64,000 bases of DNA, taken from positions 93,022,443 through 93,086,442 of the forward strand of contig CATQJL010000316.1 of the NCBI GenBank assembly GCA_958299035.1, written 5' to 3'. How positions within the stretch are numbered: position 1 is the first letter of the stretch; every line of letters starts with the position of its first letter. Below are positions 1 through 11,710 of the stretch, piece by piece. The notes under the pieces are model-generated. The model did no database searches, had not been told where the DNA came from, and saw only the letters and a list, made by a program, of their open reading frames with translations. The stretch comes from Cylicocyclus nassatus (Eukaryota; Nematoda; Chromadorea; Rhabditida; Strongylidae). Position numbers and translations under genes: made by a program.

Positions 1-62
1 ACGAACTGTAGCATCAAAGGCATCGTTTGCCATCGTTTGCCAGCGAATTCGGAAAGCCACTC

Positions 63-115
63 ACGAACTGTAGCATCAGTGGCAATTGTTTGCCAGCGAA
101 TTCGGACAGCCACTC
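63..115. repeat. Exemplar of the 53-bp short monomer
   Basis: This class has centre CAGTGGCAATTG and lacks nine bases of the doubled TTTGCC segment relative to the 62-mer. It is the main short form, with several copies in almost every HOR unit up to about 57 kb and only five after that (starting at 58645, 61488, 61975, 63020 and 63879). Local sub-variants include CAGCGGCAATTG (about 46.2-55.6 kb), GGCAACTG (17.4-31.9 kb) and a TTCGCC form (17.5-30.6 kb). Confidence 0.95.
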
Positions 116-177
116 ACGAACTGTAGCATCAACGGCATCGTTTGCCATTGTTTGCCAGCGAATTCGGACAGCAGCAC
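116..177. repeat. Exemplar of the type 1 62-bp monomer
   Basis: This copy is close to the commonest form. It begins ACGAACTGTAGCATC, has centre CAACGG then CATCG and CATTG each followed by TTTGCC, then CAGCGAATTCGG and tail ACAGCAGCAC. Counting gives 32 G or C in 62 bases and five CpGs. A/T tracts (TTT, TTT, AATT) lie about 10 bp apart, centred near positions 27, 37 and 47. The forward strand has no ATG and has TAG in one frame. Confidence 0.95.
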
Positions 178-646
178 ACGAACTGTAGCATCAACGGCAT
201 CGTTTGCCATTGTTTGCCAGCGAGTTCGGACAGCAGCACACGAGCTGTAGCATCAAAGGCATCGTTTGCCATTGTTTGCCAGCGAATTCGGACAGCAGCA
301 CACGAGCTGTAGCATCAGTGGCAATTGTTTGCCAGCGAATTCGGACAGCAGCACACGAACTGTAGCATCAAAGGCATCGTTTGCCATCGTTTGCCAGCGA
401 ATTCGGAAAGCCACTCACGAACTGTAGCATCAGTGGCAATTGTTTGCCAGCGAATTCGGACAGCAGCACACGAACTGTAGCATCAAAGGCATCGTTTGCC
501 ATCGTTTGCCAGCGAATTCGGAAAGCCACTCACGAACTGTAGCATCAGTGGCAATTGTTTGCCAGCGAATTCGGACAGCCACTCACGAACTGTAGCATCA
601 ACGGCATCGTTTGCCATTGTTTGCCAGCGAATTCGGACAGCAGCAC

Positions 647-708
647 ACGAGCTGTAGCATCAAAGGCATCGTTTGCCATCGTTTGCCAGCGAATTCGGAC
701 AGCCACTC
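647..708. repeat. Exemplar of the type 2 62-bp monomer
   Basis: The second main 62-bp form differs from type 1 at linked sites: ACGAGCTG instead of ACGAACTG at the start, CAAAGG instead of CAACGG, CCATCG instead of CCATTG, and tail CAGCCACTC instead of CAGCAGCAC. These states usually travel together, and type 2 very often follows type 1, giving a 124-bp dimer in many places. Variants with tail AAGCCACTC or AAGCCAATC occur, usually just before a 53-mer. Confidence 0.93.
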
Positions 709-1142
709 ACGAACTGTAGCATCAACGGCATCGTTTGCCATTGTTTGCCAGCGAATTCGGACAGCAGCACACGAGCTGTAGCATCAAAGGCATCGTTTGC
801 CATCGTTTGCCAGCGAATTCGGACAGCCACTCACGAACTGTAGCATCAACGGCATCGTTTGCCATTGTTTGCCAGCGAATTCGGACAGCAGCACACGAAC
901 TGTAGCATCAACGGCATCGTTTGCCATTGTTTGCCAGCGAATTCGGACAGCCACACACGAGCTGTAGCATCAACGGCATCGTTTGCCATTGTTTCCCAGC
1001 GAATTCGGACAGCAGCACACGAACTGTAGCATCAACGGCATCGTTTGCCATTGTTTGCCAGCGAATTCGGACAGCAGCACACGAACTGTAGCATCAACGG
1101 CATCGTTTGCCATTGTTTGCCAGCGAATTCGGACAGCCACAC

Positions 1143-1205
1143 ACGAGCTGTTGCATCAGTGGCAATTGTTTGCCATCGTTTGCCAGCGAATTCGGACAGC
1201 CACTC
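1143..1205. repeat. Exemplar of the 63-bp hybrid monomer
   Basis: This monomer joins the start of a 53-mer (ACGAGCTGTTGCATCAGTGG, then CAATTG) to an extra 10-bp unit (CATCGTTTGC), giving 63 bp. Eighteen copies start at 1143, 1941, 10041, 11577, 15179, 18391, 19762, 21152, 22772, 24612, 26232, 27294, 28489, 29561, 30871, 33633, 35634 and 38963. A related copy at 1692 has CAGCG in place of CATCG. I see none after 39.03 kb. Most are followed by a 62-mer with the private change GCATTAACGG (at 10041 and others too), so the pair moves as a block. Confidence 0.93.
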
Positions 1206-2180
1206 ACGAACTGTAGCATTAACGGCATCGTTTGCCATTGTTTGCCAGCGAATTCGGACAGCCACACACGAGCTGTTGCATCAGTGGCAATTGTTTGCCA
1301 GCGAATTCGGACAGCAGCACACGAACTGTAGCATCAACGGCATCGTTTGCCATTGTTTGCCAGCGAGTTCGGACAGCAGCACACGAGCTGTAGCATCAAA
1401 GGCATCGTTTGCCATCGTTTGCCAGCGAATTCGGACAGCAGCACACGAACTGTAGCATCAACGGCATCGTTTGCCATTGTTTGCCAGCGAATTCGGACAG
1501 CAGCACACGAGCTGTAGCATCAAAGGCATCGTTTGCCATCGTTTGCCAGCAATTTGGACAGCCACTCACGAACTGTAGCATCAACGGCATCGTTTGCCAT
1601 TGTTTGCCAGCGAATTCGGACAGCAGCACACGAACTGTAGCATCAACGGCATCGTTTGCCATTGTTTGCCAGCGAATTCGGACAGCCACACACGAGCTGT
1701 TGCATCAGTGGCAATTGTTTGCCAGCGTTTGCCAGCGAATTCGGACAGCCACTCACGAACTGTAGCATTAACGGCATCGTTTGCCATTGTTTGCCAGCGA
1801 ATTCGGACAGCCACACACGAGCTGTAGCATCAACGGCATCGTTTGCCATTGTTTCCCAGCGAATTCGGACAGCAGCACACGAACTGTAGCATCAACGGCA
1901 TCGTTTGCCATTGTTTGCCAGCGAATTCGGACAGCCACACACGAGCTGTTGCATCAGTGGCAATTGTTTGCCATCGTTTGCCAGCGAATTCGGACAGCCA
2001 CTCACGAACTGTAGCATTAACGGCATCGTTTGCCATTGTTTGCCAGCGAATTCGGACAGCCACACACGAGCTGTTGCATCAGTGGCAATTGTTTGCCAGC
2101 GAATTCGGACAGCAGCACACGAACTGTAGCATCAACGGCATCGTTTGCCATTGTTTGCCAGCGAATTCGGACAGCAGCCC

Positions 2181-2232
2181 ACGAGCTGTAGCATCAAAGG
2201 CATCGTTTGCCAGCGAATTCGGAAAGCCACTC
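2181..2232. repeat. Exemplar of the 52-bp monomer (10-bp unit lost)
   Basis: The centre reads CAAAGGCATCGTTTGCCAGCG, so one of the two adjacent 10-bp units (CATCGTTTGC) of the type 2 62-mer is missing. Other copies lie near 4.39, 6.40, 7.94, 8.36, 9.42, 10.96, 12.45, 13.76, 16.05, 16.84, 18.78, 20.64, 22.26, 24.10, 25.72, 27.68, 29.88, 31.26, 44.04, 44.94, 54.66 and 55.66 kb. They mark individual HOR lineages, because each HOR copy keeps its 52-mer at the same place. Confidence 0.92.
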
Positions 2233-4180
2233 ACGAACTGTAGCATCAGTGGCAATTGTTTGCCAGCGAATTCGGACAGCAGCACACGAACTGTAGCATC
2301 AACGGCATCGTTTGCCATTGTTTGCCAGCGAATTCGGACAGCAGCACACGAGCTGTAGCATCAAAGGCATCGTTTGCCATCGTTTGCCAGCGAATTCGGA
2401 CAGCAGCACACGAGCTGTAGCATCAAAGGCATCGTTTGCCATCGTTTGCCAGCGAATTCGGACAGCAGCACACGAGCTGTAGCATCAAAGGCATCGTTTG
2501 CCATCGTTTGCCAGCGAATTCGGACAGCCACTCACGAACTGTAGCATCAACGGCATCGTTTGCCATTGTTTTCCAGCGAATTCGGACAGCAGCACACGAG
2601 CTGTAGCATCAACGGCATCGTTTGCCATTGTTTGCCAGCGAATTCGGACAGCAGCACACGAGCTGTAGCATCAAAGGCATCGTTTGCCATCGTTTGCCAG
2701 CGAATTCGGACAGCCACTCACGAACTGTAGCATCAACGGCATCGTTTGCCATTGTTTGCCAGCGAATCCGGACAGCAGCACACGAGCTGTAGCATCAAAG
2801 GCATCGTTTGCCATCGTTTGCCAGCCAATTCGGACAGCCACTCACGAACTGTAGCATCAACGGCATCGTTTGCCATTGTTTGCCAACGAATTCGGACAGC
2901 AGCACACGAACTGTAGCATCAACGGCATCGTTTGCCATTGTTTGCCAGCGAATTCGGACAGCCACACACGAGCTGTTGCATCAGTGGCAATTGTTTGCCA
3001 GCGAATTCGGACAGCAGCACACGAACTGTAGCATCAACGGCATCGTTTGCCATTGTTTGCCAGCGAATTCGGACAGCAGTACACGAACTGTAGCATCAAC
3101 GGCATCGTTTGCCATTGTTTGCCAGCGAATTCGGACAGCAGCACACGAGCTGTAGCATCAAAGGCATCGTTTGCCATCGTTTGCCAGCGAATTCGGACAG
3201 CCACTCACGAACTGTAGCATCAACGGCATCGTTTGCCATTGTTTCCCAGCGAATTCGGACAGCAGCACACGAGCTGTAGCATCAAAGGCATCCTTTTCCA
3301 TCGTTTGCCAGCGAATTCGGACAGCCACTCACGAACTGTAGCATCAACGGCATCGTTTGCCATTGTTTGCCAGCGAATTCGGACAGCAGCACACGAACTG
3401 TAGCATCAACGGCATCGTTTGCCAGCGAATTCGGACAGCAGCACACGAACTGTAGCATCAACGGCATCGTTTGCCATTGTTTGCCAGCGAATTCGGACAG
3501 CAGCACACGAGCTGTAGCATCAAAGGCATCGTTTGCCATCGTTTGCCAGCGAATTCGGAAAGCCAATCACGAACTGTAGCATCAGTGGCAATTGTTTGCC
3601 AGCGAATTCGGACAGCAGCACACGAACTGTAGCATCAACGGCATCGTTTGCCATTGTTTGCCAGCGAATTCGGACAGCAGCACACGAGCTGTAGCATCAA
3701 AGGCATCGTTTGCCATCGTTTGCCAGCGAATTCGGACAGCCACTCACGAACTGTAGCATCAACGGCATCGTTTGCCATTGTTTTCCAGCGAATTCGGACA
3801 GCAGCACACGAGCTGTAGCATCAACGGCATCGTTTGCCATTGTTTGCCAGCGAATTCGGACAGCAGCACACGAGCTGTGGCATCAAAGGCATCGTTTGCC
3901 ATCGTTTGCCAGCGAATTCGGACAGCCACTCACGAACTGTAGCATCAACGGCATCGTTTGCCATTGTTTGCCAGCGAATTCGGACAGCAGCACACGAGCT
4001 GTAGCATCAAAGGCATCGTTTGCCATCGTTTGCCAGCCAATTCGGACAGCCACTCACGAACTGTAGCATCAACGGCATCGTTTGCCATTGTTTGCCAACG
4101 AATTCGGACAGCAGCACACGAACTGTAGCATCAACGGCATCGTTTGCCATTGTTTGCCAGCGAATTCGGACAGCCACACA

Positions 4181-7100
4181 CGAGCTGTTGCATCAACGGC
4201 ATCGTTTGCCATTGTTTGCCAGCGAATTCGGACAGCAGCACACGAACTGTAGCATCAACGGCATCGTTTGCCATTGTTTGCCAGCGAATTCGGACAGCAG
4301 CACACGAGCTGTAGCATCAAAGGCATCGTTTGCCATCGTTTGCCAGCGAATTCGGACAGCCACTCACGAACTGTAGCATCAAAGGCATCGTTTGCCAGCG
4401 AATTCGGACAGCAGCACACGAGCTGTAGCATCAAAGGTATCGTTTGCCATCGTTTGCCAGCGAATTCGGACAGCCACTCACGAACTGTAGCATCAAAGGC
4501 ATCGTTTGCCATTGTTTGCCAGCGAATTCGGACAGCAGCACACGAACTGTAGCATCAGTGGCAATTGTTTGCCAGCGAATTCGGACAGCAGCACACGAAC
4601 TGTAGCATCAAAGGCATCGTTTGCCATCGTTTGCCAGCGAATTCGGAAAGCCACTCACGAACTGTAGCATCAGTGGCAATTGTTTGCCAGCGAATTCGGA
4701 CAGCCACTCACGAACTGTAGCATCAACGGCATCGTTTGCCATTGTTTGCCAGCGAATTCGGACAGCAGCACACGAGCTGTAGCATCAAAGGCATCGTTTG
4801 CCATCGTTTGCCAGCGAATTCGGACAGCCACTCACGAACTATAGCATCAACGGCATCGTTTGCCATTGTTTGCCAGCGAATTCGGACAGCAGCACACGAA
4901 CTGTAGCATCAACGGCATCGTTTGCCATTGTTTGCCAGCGAATTCGGACAGCAGCACACGAACTGTAGCATCAGTGGCAATTGTTTGCCAGCGAATTCGG
5001 ACAGCAGCACACGAGCTGTAGCATCAAAGGCATCGTTTGCCATCGTTTGCCAGCGAATTCGGAAAGCCAATCACGAACTGTAGCATCAGTGGCAATTGTT
5101 TGCCAGCGAATTCGGACAGCAGCACACGAACTGTAGCATCAACGGCATCGTTTGCCATTGTTTGCCAGCGAATTCGGACAGCAGCACACGAGCTGTAGCA
5201 TCAAAGGCATCGTTTGCCATCGTTTGCCAGCGAATTCGGACAGCCACTCACGAACTGTAGCATCAACGGCATCGTTTGCCATTGTTTTCCAGCGAATTCG
5301 GACAGCAGCACACGAGCTGTAGCATCAACGGCATCGTTTGCCATTGTTTGCCAGCGAATTCGGACAGCAGCACACGAGCTGTAGCATCAAAGGCATCGTT
5401 TGCCATCGTTTGCCAGCGAATTCGGACAGCCACTCACGAACTGTAGCATCAACGGCATCGTTTGCCATTGTTTGCCAGCGAATTCGGACAGCAGCACACG
5501 ATTTGCCATCGTTTGCCAGCCAATTCGGACAGCCACTCACGAACTGTAGCATCAACGGCATCGTTTGCCATTGTTTGCCAACGAATTCGGACAGCAGCAC
5601 ACGAACTGTAGCATCAACGGCATCGTTTGCCATTGTTTGCCAGCGAATTCGGACAGCCACACACGAGCTGTTGCATCAGTGGCAATTGTTTGCCAGCGAA
5701 TTCGGACAGCAGCACACGAACTGTAGCATCAACGGCATCGCTTGCCATTGTTTGCCAGCGAATTCGGACAGCAGCACACGAACTGTAGCATCAACGGCAT
5801 CGTTTGCCATTGTTTGCCAGCGAATTCGGACAGCAGCACACGAGCTGCAGCATCAAAGGCATCGTTTGCCATCGTTTGCCAGCGAATTCGGACAGCCACT
5901 CACGAACTGTAGCATCAAAGGCATCGTTTGCCATCGTTTGCCAGCGAATTCGGAAAGCCAATCACGAACTGTAGCATCAGTGGCAATTGTTTGCCAGCGA
6001 ATTCGGACAGCAGCACACGAACTGTAGCATCAACGGCATCGTTTGCCATCGTTTGCCAGCGAATTCGGAAAGCCACTCACGAACTGTAGCATCAGTGGCA
6101 ATTGTTTGCCAGCGAATTCGGACAGCCACTCACGAACTGTAGCATCAACGGCATCGTTTGCCATTGTTTGCCAGCGAATTCGGACAGCAGCACACGAGCT
6201 GTTGCATCAACGGCATCGTTTGCCATTGTTTGCCAGCGAATTCGGACAGCAGCACACGAACTGTAGCATCAACGGCATCGTTTGCCATTGTTTGCCAGCG
6301 AATTCGGACAGCAGCACACGAGCTGTAGCATCAAAGGCATCGTTTGCCATCGTTTGCCAGCGAATTCGGACAGCCACTCACGAACTGTAGCATCAAAGGC
6401 ATCGTTTGCCAGCGAATTCGGACAGCAGCACACGAGCTGTAGCATCAAAGGTATCGTTTGCCATCGTTTGCCAGCGAATTCGGACAGCCACTCACGAACT
6501 GTAGCATCAAAGGCATCGTTTGCCATTGTTTGCCAGCGAATTCGGACAGCAGCACACGAACTGTAGCATCAGTGGCAATTGTTTGCCAGCGAATTCGGAC
6601 AGCAGCACACGAACTGTAGCATCAAAGGCATCGTTTGCCATCGTTTGCCAGCGAATTCGGAAAGCCACTCACGAACTGTAGCATCAGTGGCAATTGTTTG
6701 CCAGCGAATTCGGACAGCCACTCACGAACTGTAGCATCAACGGCATCGTTTGCCATTGTTTGCCAGCGAATTCGGACAGCAGCACACGAGCTGTAGCATC
6801 AAAGGCATCGTTTGCCATCGTTTGCCAGCGAATTCGGACAGCCACTCACGAACTATAGCATCAACGGCATCGTTTGCCATTGTTTGCCAGCGAATTCGGA
6901 CAGCAGCACACGAACTGTAGCGTCAACGGCATCGTTTGCCATTGTTTGCCAGCGAATTCGGACAGCAGCACACGAACTGTAGCATCAGTGGCAATTGTTT
7001 GCCAGCGAATTCGGACAGCAGCACACGAGCTGTAGCATCAAAGGCATCGTTTGCCATCGTTTGCCAGCGAATTCGGAAAGCCAATCACGAACTGTAGCAT

Positions 7101-7944
7101 CAGTGGCAATTGTTTGCCAGCGAATTCGGACAGCAGCACACGAACTGTAGCATCAACGGCATCGTTTGCCATTGTTTGCCAGCGAATTCGGACAGCAGCA
7201 CACGAGCTGTAGCATCAAAGGCATCGTTTGCCATCGTTTGCCAGCGAATTCGGACAGCCACTCACGAACTGTAGCATCAACGGCATCGTTTGCCATTGTT
7301 TTCCAGCGAATTCGGACAGCAGCACACGAGCTGTAGCATCAACGGCATCGTTTGCCATTGTTTGCCAGCGAATTCGGACAGCAGCACACGAGCTGTAGCA
7401 TCAAAGGCATCGTTTGCCATCGTTTGCCAGCGAATTCGGACAGCCACTCACGAACTGTAGCATCAACGGCATCGTTTGCCATTGTTTGCCAGCGAATTCG
7501 GACAGCAGCACACGATTTGCCATCGTTTGCCAGCCAATTCGGACAGCCACTCACGAACTGTAGCATCAACGGCATCGTTTGCCATTGTTTGCCAACGAAT
7601 TCGGACAGCAGCACACGAACTGTAGCATCAACGGCATCGTTTGCCATTGTTTGCCAGCGAATTCGGACAGCCACACACGAGCTGTTGCATCAGTGGCAAT
7701 TGTTTGCCAGCGAATTCGGACAGCAGCACACGAACTGTAGCATCAACGGCATCGCTTGCCATTGTTTGCCAGCGAATTCGGACAGCAGCACACGAACTGT
7801 AGCATCAACGGCATCGTTTGCCATTGTTTGCCAGCGAATTCGGACAGCAGCACACGAGCTGCAGCATCAAAGGCATCGTTTGCCATCGTTTGCCAGCGAA
7901 TTCGGACAGCCACTCACGAACTGTAGCATCAAAGGCATCGTTTG
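4181..7944. repeat. HOR pair with 2014-bp spacing
   Basis: About 4181-5930 realigns with 6195-7944 at a constant offset of 2014 bp. The spacing equals 25x62 + 7x53 + 52 + 41, that is 34 monomers, and I count seven 53-mers in the unit. The copies are nearly identical; one difference I can see is A at 4908 against G at 6922. The match ends near 5930/7944, where one copy continues with a full 62-mer and the other with a 52-mer. Confidence 0.87.
5498..5538. repeat. 41-bp truncated monomer (lineage marker)
   Basis: A monomer missing 21 bases: ACGA runs straight into TTTGCCATCG, so the GTAGCATC segment is gone. It also carries the change GCCAATTCGG, which destroys the EcoRI site. The same truncation recurs at 7512-7552, 8993-9033 and 10529-10569, at spacings of exactly 2014, 1481 and 1536 bp. 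This shows that the surrounding kilobases were copied as units after a single deletion event. Confidence 0.93.
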
Positions 7945-9751
7945 CCAGCGAATTCGGACAGCAGCACACGAGCTGTAGCATCAAAGGTATCGTTTGCCAT
8001 CGTTTGCCAGCGAATTCGGACAGCCACTCACGAACTGTAGCATCAAAGGCATCGTTTGCCATTGTTTGCCAGCGAATTCGGAAGCAGCACACGAACTGTA
8101 GCATCAGTGGCAATTGTTTGCCAGCGAATTCGGACAGCAGCACACGAACTGTAGCATCAAAGGCATCGTTTGCCATCGTTTGCCAGCGAATTCGGACAGC
8201 CACTCACGAACTATAGCATCAACGGCATCGTTTGCCATTGTTTGCCAGCGAATTCGGACAGCAGCACACGAGCTGCAGCATCAAAGGCATCGTTTGCCAT
8301 CGTTTGCCAGCGAATTCGGACAGCCACTCACGAACTGTAGCATCAAAGGCATCGTTTGCCAGCGAATTCGGACAGCAGCACACGAGCTGTAGCATCAAAG
8401 GCATCGTTTGCCATCGTTTGCCAGCCAATTCGGACAGCCACTCACGAACTGTAGCATCAACGGCATCGTTTGCCATTGTTTGCCAACGAATTCGGACAGC
8501 AGCACACGAGCTGTAGCATCAAAGGCATCGTTTGCCATCGTTTGCCAGCGAATTCGGAAAGCCAATCACGAACTGTAGCATCAGTGGCAATTGTTTGCCA
8601 GCGAATTCGGACAGCAGCACACGAACTGTAGCATCAACGGCATCGTTTGCCATTGTTTGCCAGCGAATTCGGACAGCAGCACACGAGCTGTAGCATCAAA
8701 GGCATCGTTTGCCATCGTTTGCCAGCGAATTCGGACAGCCACTCACGAACTGTAGCATCAACGGCATCGTTTGCCATTGTTTTCCAGCGAATTCGGACAG
8801 CAGCACACGAGCTGTAGCATCAACGGCATCGTTTGCCATTGTTTGCCAGCGAATTCGGACAGCAGCACACGAGCTGTAGCATCAAAGGCATCGTTTGCCA
8901 TCGTTTGCCAGCGAATTCGGACAGCCACTCACGAACTGTAGCATCAACGGCATCGTTTGCCATTGTTTGCCAGCGAATTCGGACAGCAGCACACGATTTG
9001 CCATCGTTTGCCAGCCAATTCGGACAGCCACTCACGAACTGTAGCATCAACGGCATCGTTTGCCATTGTTTGCCAACGAATTCGGACAGCAGCACACGAA
9101 CTGTAGCATCAACGGCATCGTTTGCCATTGTTTGCCAGCGAATTCGGACAGCCACACACGAGCTGTTGCATCAGTGGCAATTGTTTGCCAGCGAATTCGG
9201 ACAGCAGCACACGAACTGTAGCATCAACGGCATCGCTTGCCATTGTTTGCCAGCGAATTCGGACAGCAGCACACGAACTGTAGCATCAACGGCATCGTTT
9301 GCCATTGTTTGCCAGCGAATTCGGACAGCAGCACACGAGCTGCAGCATCAAAGGCATCGTTTGCCATCGTTTGCCAGCGAATTCGGACAGCCACTCACGA
9401 ACTGTAGCATCAAAGGCATCGTTTGCCAGCGAATTCGGACAGCAGCACACGAGCTGTAGCATCAAAGGTATCGTTTGCCATCGTTTGCCAGCGAATTCGG
9501 ACAGCCACTCACGAACTGTAGCATCAAAGGCATCGTTTGCCATTGTTTGCCAGCGAATTCGGAAGCAGCACACGAACTGTAGCATCAGTGGCAATTGTTT
9601 GCCAGCGAATTCGGACAGCAGCACACGAACTGTAGCATCAAAGGCATCGTTTGCCATCGTTTGCCAGCGAATTCGGACACCCACTCACGAACTATAGCAT
9701 CAACGGCATCGTTTGCCATTGTTTGCCAGCGAATTCGGACAGCAGCACACG
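7005..9751. repeat. HOR pair with 1481-bp spacing
   Basis: About 7005-8270 realigns with 8486-9751 at an offset of 1481 bp. The sum 18x62 + 3x53 + 2x52 + 61 + 41 gives 1481 exactly; the 61-mer is a one-base deletion (CGGAAGCAGC) near 8081 and again near 9562. One difference seen is C at 9680, giving ACACCCACTC in the second copy. The block shares the 41-mer lineage with its left neighbour. Confidence 0.87.
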
Positions 9752-11688
9752 AACTGTAGCATCAGTGGCAATTGTTTGCCAGCGAATTCGGACAGCAGCA
9801 CACGAACTGTAGCATCAAAGGCATCGTTTGCCATTGTTTGCCAGCGAATTCGGACAGCAGCACACGAACTGTAGCATCAGTGGCAATTGTTTGCCAGCGA
9901 ATTCGGACAGCAGCACACGAACTGTAGCATCAACGGCATCGTTTGCCATTGTTTGCCAGCGAATTCGGACAGCAGCACACGAGCTGTAGCATCAAAGGCA
10001 TCGTTTGCCATCGTTTGCCAGCGAATTCGGACAGCCACACACGAGCTGTTGCATCAGTGGCAATTGTTTGCCATCGTTTGCCAGCGAATTCGGACAGCCA
10101 CTCACGAACTGTAGCATTAACGGCATCGTTTGCCATTGTTTGCCAGCGAATTCGGAAAGCCAATCACGAACTGTAGCATCAGTGGCAATTGTTTGCCAGC
10201 GAATTCGGACAGCAGCACACGAACTGTAGCATCAACGGCATCGTTTGCCATTGTTTGCCAGCGAATTCGGACAGCAGCACACGAGCTGTAGCATCAAAGG
10301 CATCGTTTGCCATCGTTTGCCAGCGAATTCGGACAGCCACTCACGAACTGTAGCATCAACGGCATCGTTTGCCATTGTTTTCCAGCGAATTCGGACAGCA
10401 GCACACGAGCTGTAGCATCAACGGCATCGTTTGCCATTGTTTGCCAGCGAATTCGGACAGCCACTCACGAACTGTAGCATCAACGGCATCGTTTGCCATT
10501 GTTTGCCAGCGAATTCGGACAGCAGCACACGATTTGCCATCGTTTGCCAGCCAATTCGGACAGCCACTCACGAACTGTAGCATCAACGGCATCGTTTGCC
10601 ATTGTTTGCCAACGAATTCGGACAGCAGCACACGAACTGTAGCATCAACGGCATCGTTTGCCATTGTTTGCCAGCGAATTCGGACAGCCACACACGAGCT
10701 GTTGCATCAGTGGCAATTGTTTGCCAGCGAATTCGGACAGCAGCACACGAACTGTAGCATCAACGGCATCGCTTGCCATTGTTTGCCAGCGAATTCGGAC
10801 AGCAGCACACGAACTGTAGCATCAACGGCATCGTTTGCCATTGTTTGCCAGCGAATTCGGACAGCAGCACACGAGCTGCAGCATCAAAGGCATCGTTTGC
10901 CATCGTTTGCCAGCGAATTCGGACAGCCACTCACGAACTGTAGCATCAAAGGCATCGTTTGCCAGCGAATTCGGACAGCAGCACACGAGCTGTAGCATCA
11001 AAGGTATCGTTTGCCATCGTTTGCCAGCGAATTCGGACAGCCACTCACGAACTGTAGCATCAAAGGCATCGTTTGCCATTGTTTGCCAGCGAATTCGGAA
11101 GCAGCACACGAACTGTAGCATCAGTGGCAATTGTTTGCCAGCGAATTCGGACAGCAGCACACGAACTGTAGCATCAAAGGCATCGTTTGCCATCGTTTGC
11201 CAGCGAATTCGGACAGCCACTCACGAACTATAGCATCAACGGCATCGTTTGCCATTGTTTGCCAGCGAATTCGGACAGCAGCACACGAACTGTAGCATCA
11301 GTGGCAATTGTTTGCCAGCGAATTCGGACAGCAGCACACGAACTGTAGCATCAAAGGCATCGTTTGCCATTGTTTGCCAGCGAATTCGGACAGCAGCACA
11401 CGAACTGTAGCATCAGTGGCAATTGTTTGCCAGCGAATTCGGACAGCAGCACACGAACTGTAGCATCAACGGCATCGTTTGCCATTGTTTGCCAGCGAAT
11501 TCGGACAGCAGCACACGAGCTGTAGCATCAAAGGCATCGTTTGCCATCGTTTGCCAGCGAATTCGGACAGCCACACACGAGCTGTTGCATCAGTGGCAAT
11601 TGTTTGCCATCGTTTGCCAGCGAATTCGGACAGCCACTCACGAACTGTAGCATTAACGGCATCGTTTGCCATTGTTTGCCAGCGAATT
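8555..11688. repeat. HOR tandem, 1598/1536-bp copies
   Basis: About 8555-10152 is followed directly by a second copy at 10153-11688. The offset is 1598 bp at the left and drops to 1536 bp near 10.4 kb, a change of exactly one 62-bp monomer lost from the second copy. The 1536 spacing equals 17x62 + 5x53 + 63 + 61 + 52 + 41. Both copies carry a 41-mer, the one-base deletion monomer (near 9562 and 11098) and a 63-mer block (10041 and 11577). Confidence 0.87.
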
Positions 11689-11710
11689 CGGACAGCCACA
11701 CACGAGCTGT

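Larger units (their letters stand above)
1..4180. repeat. Irregular satellite mosaic, left part
   Basis: Monomers of types 1 and 2 and 53-mers are mixed without one long period. Two 63-mer blocks (1143 and 1941) and a sister at 1692 show small duplications: 1143 to 1692 is 549 bp (6x62 + 53 + 61 + 63) and 1692 to 1941 is 249 bp (3x62 + 63). A one-base deletion lies near 1549 (CAGCAATTTGG). A block marked by GCCAATTCGG near 2825 reappears 1212 bp later near 4037. Nothing other than satellite is present. Confidence 0.85.

Noticed and set aside
162..190. Hairpin formed by ACAGC at the monomer end and GCTGT at the next start
   Set aside because: The stem is only five base pairs with a nine-base loop, and it is broken in monomers starting ACGAACTG. 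It is too weak to call a structural element.
1843..2358. 171-codon frame and the similar frames at 47186-47692, 49275-49790 and 52629-53144
   Set aside because: They exist because CTGTTG monomers replace the TAG stop or 63-mers change phase. Their translations are only the monomer read in rotating frames.
4181..4190. Mobile element insertion at HOR boundaries
   Set aside because: At each boundary inspected the sequence passes from one satellite monomer to another with no foreign DNA, terminal inverted repeats or target duplication.
4255..4512. Minus-strand frames that begin with ATG
   Set aside because: The ATG comes from the reverse complement of the CCATCG/CCATTG units and TGA follows in the next monomers. 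They appear in many places with the repeat and show no coding signature.
4841..4860. CTATAG in CGAACTATAGC as a TATA-like promoter
   Set aside because: It is a one-base variant of CTGTAG carried along by HOR copies and has no other promoter context.
5338..6027. Longest plus-strand open frame (229 codons) as a repetitive protein gene
   Set aside because: It begins at TTG, not ATG, runs across satellite monomers in shifting frames, and ends at the usual CTGTAG stop. Near-identical frames recur at each HOR copy. No domain is recognisable.
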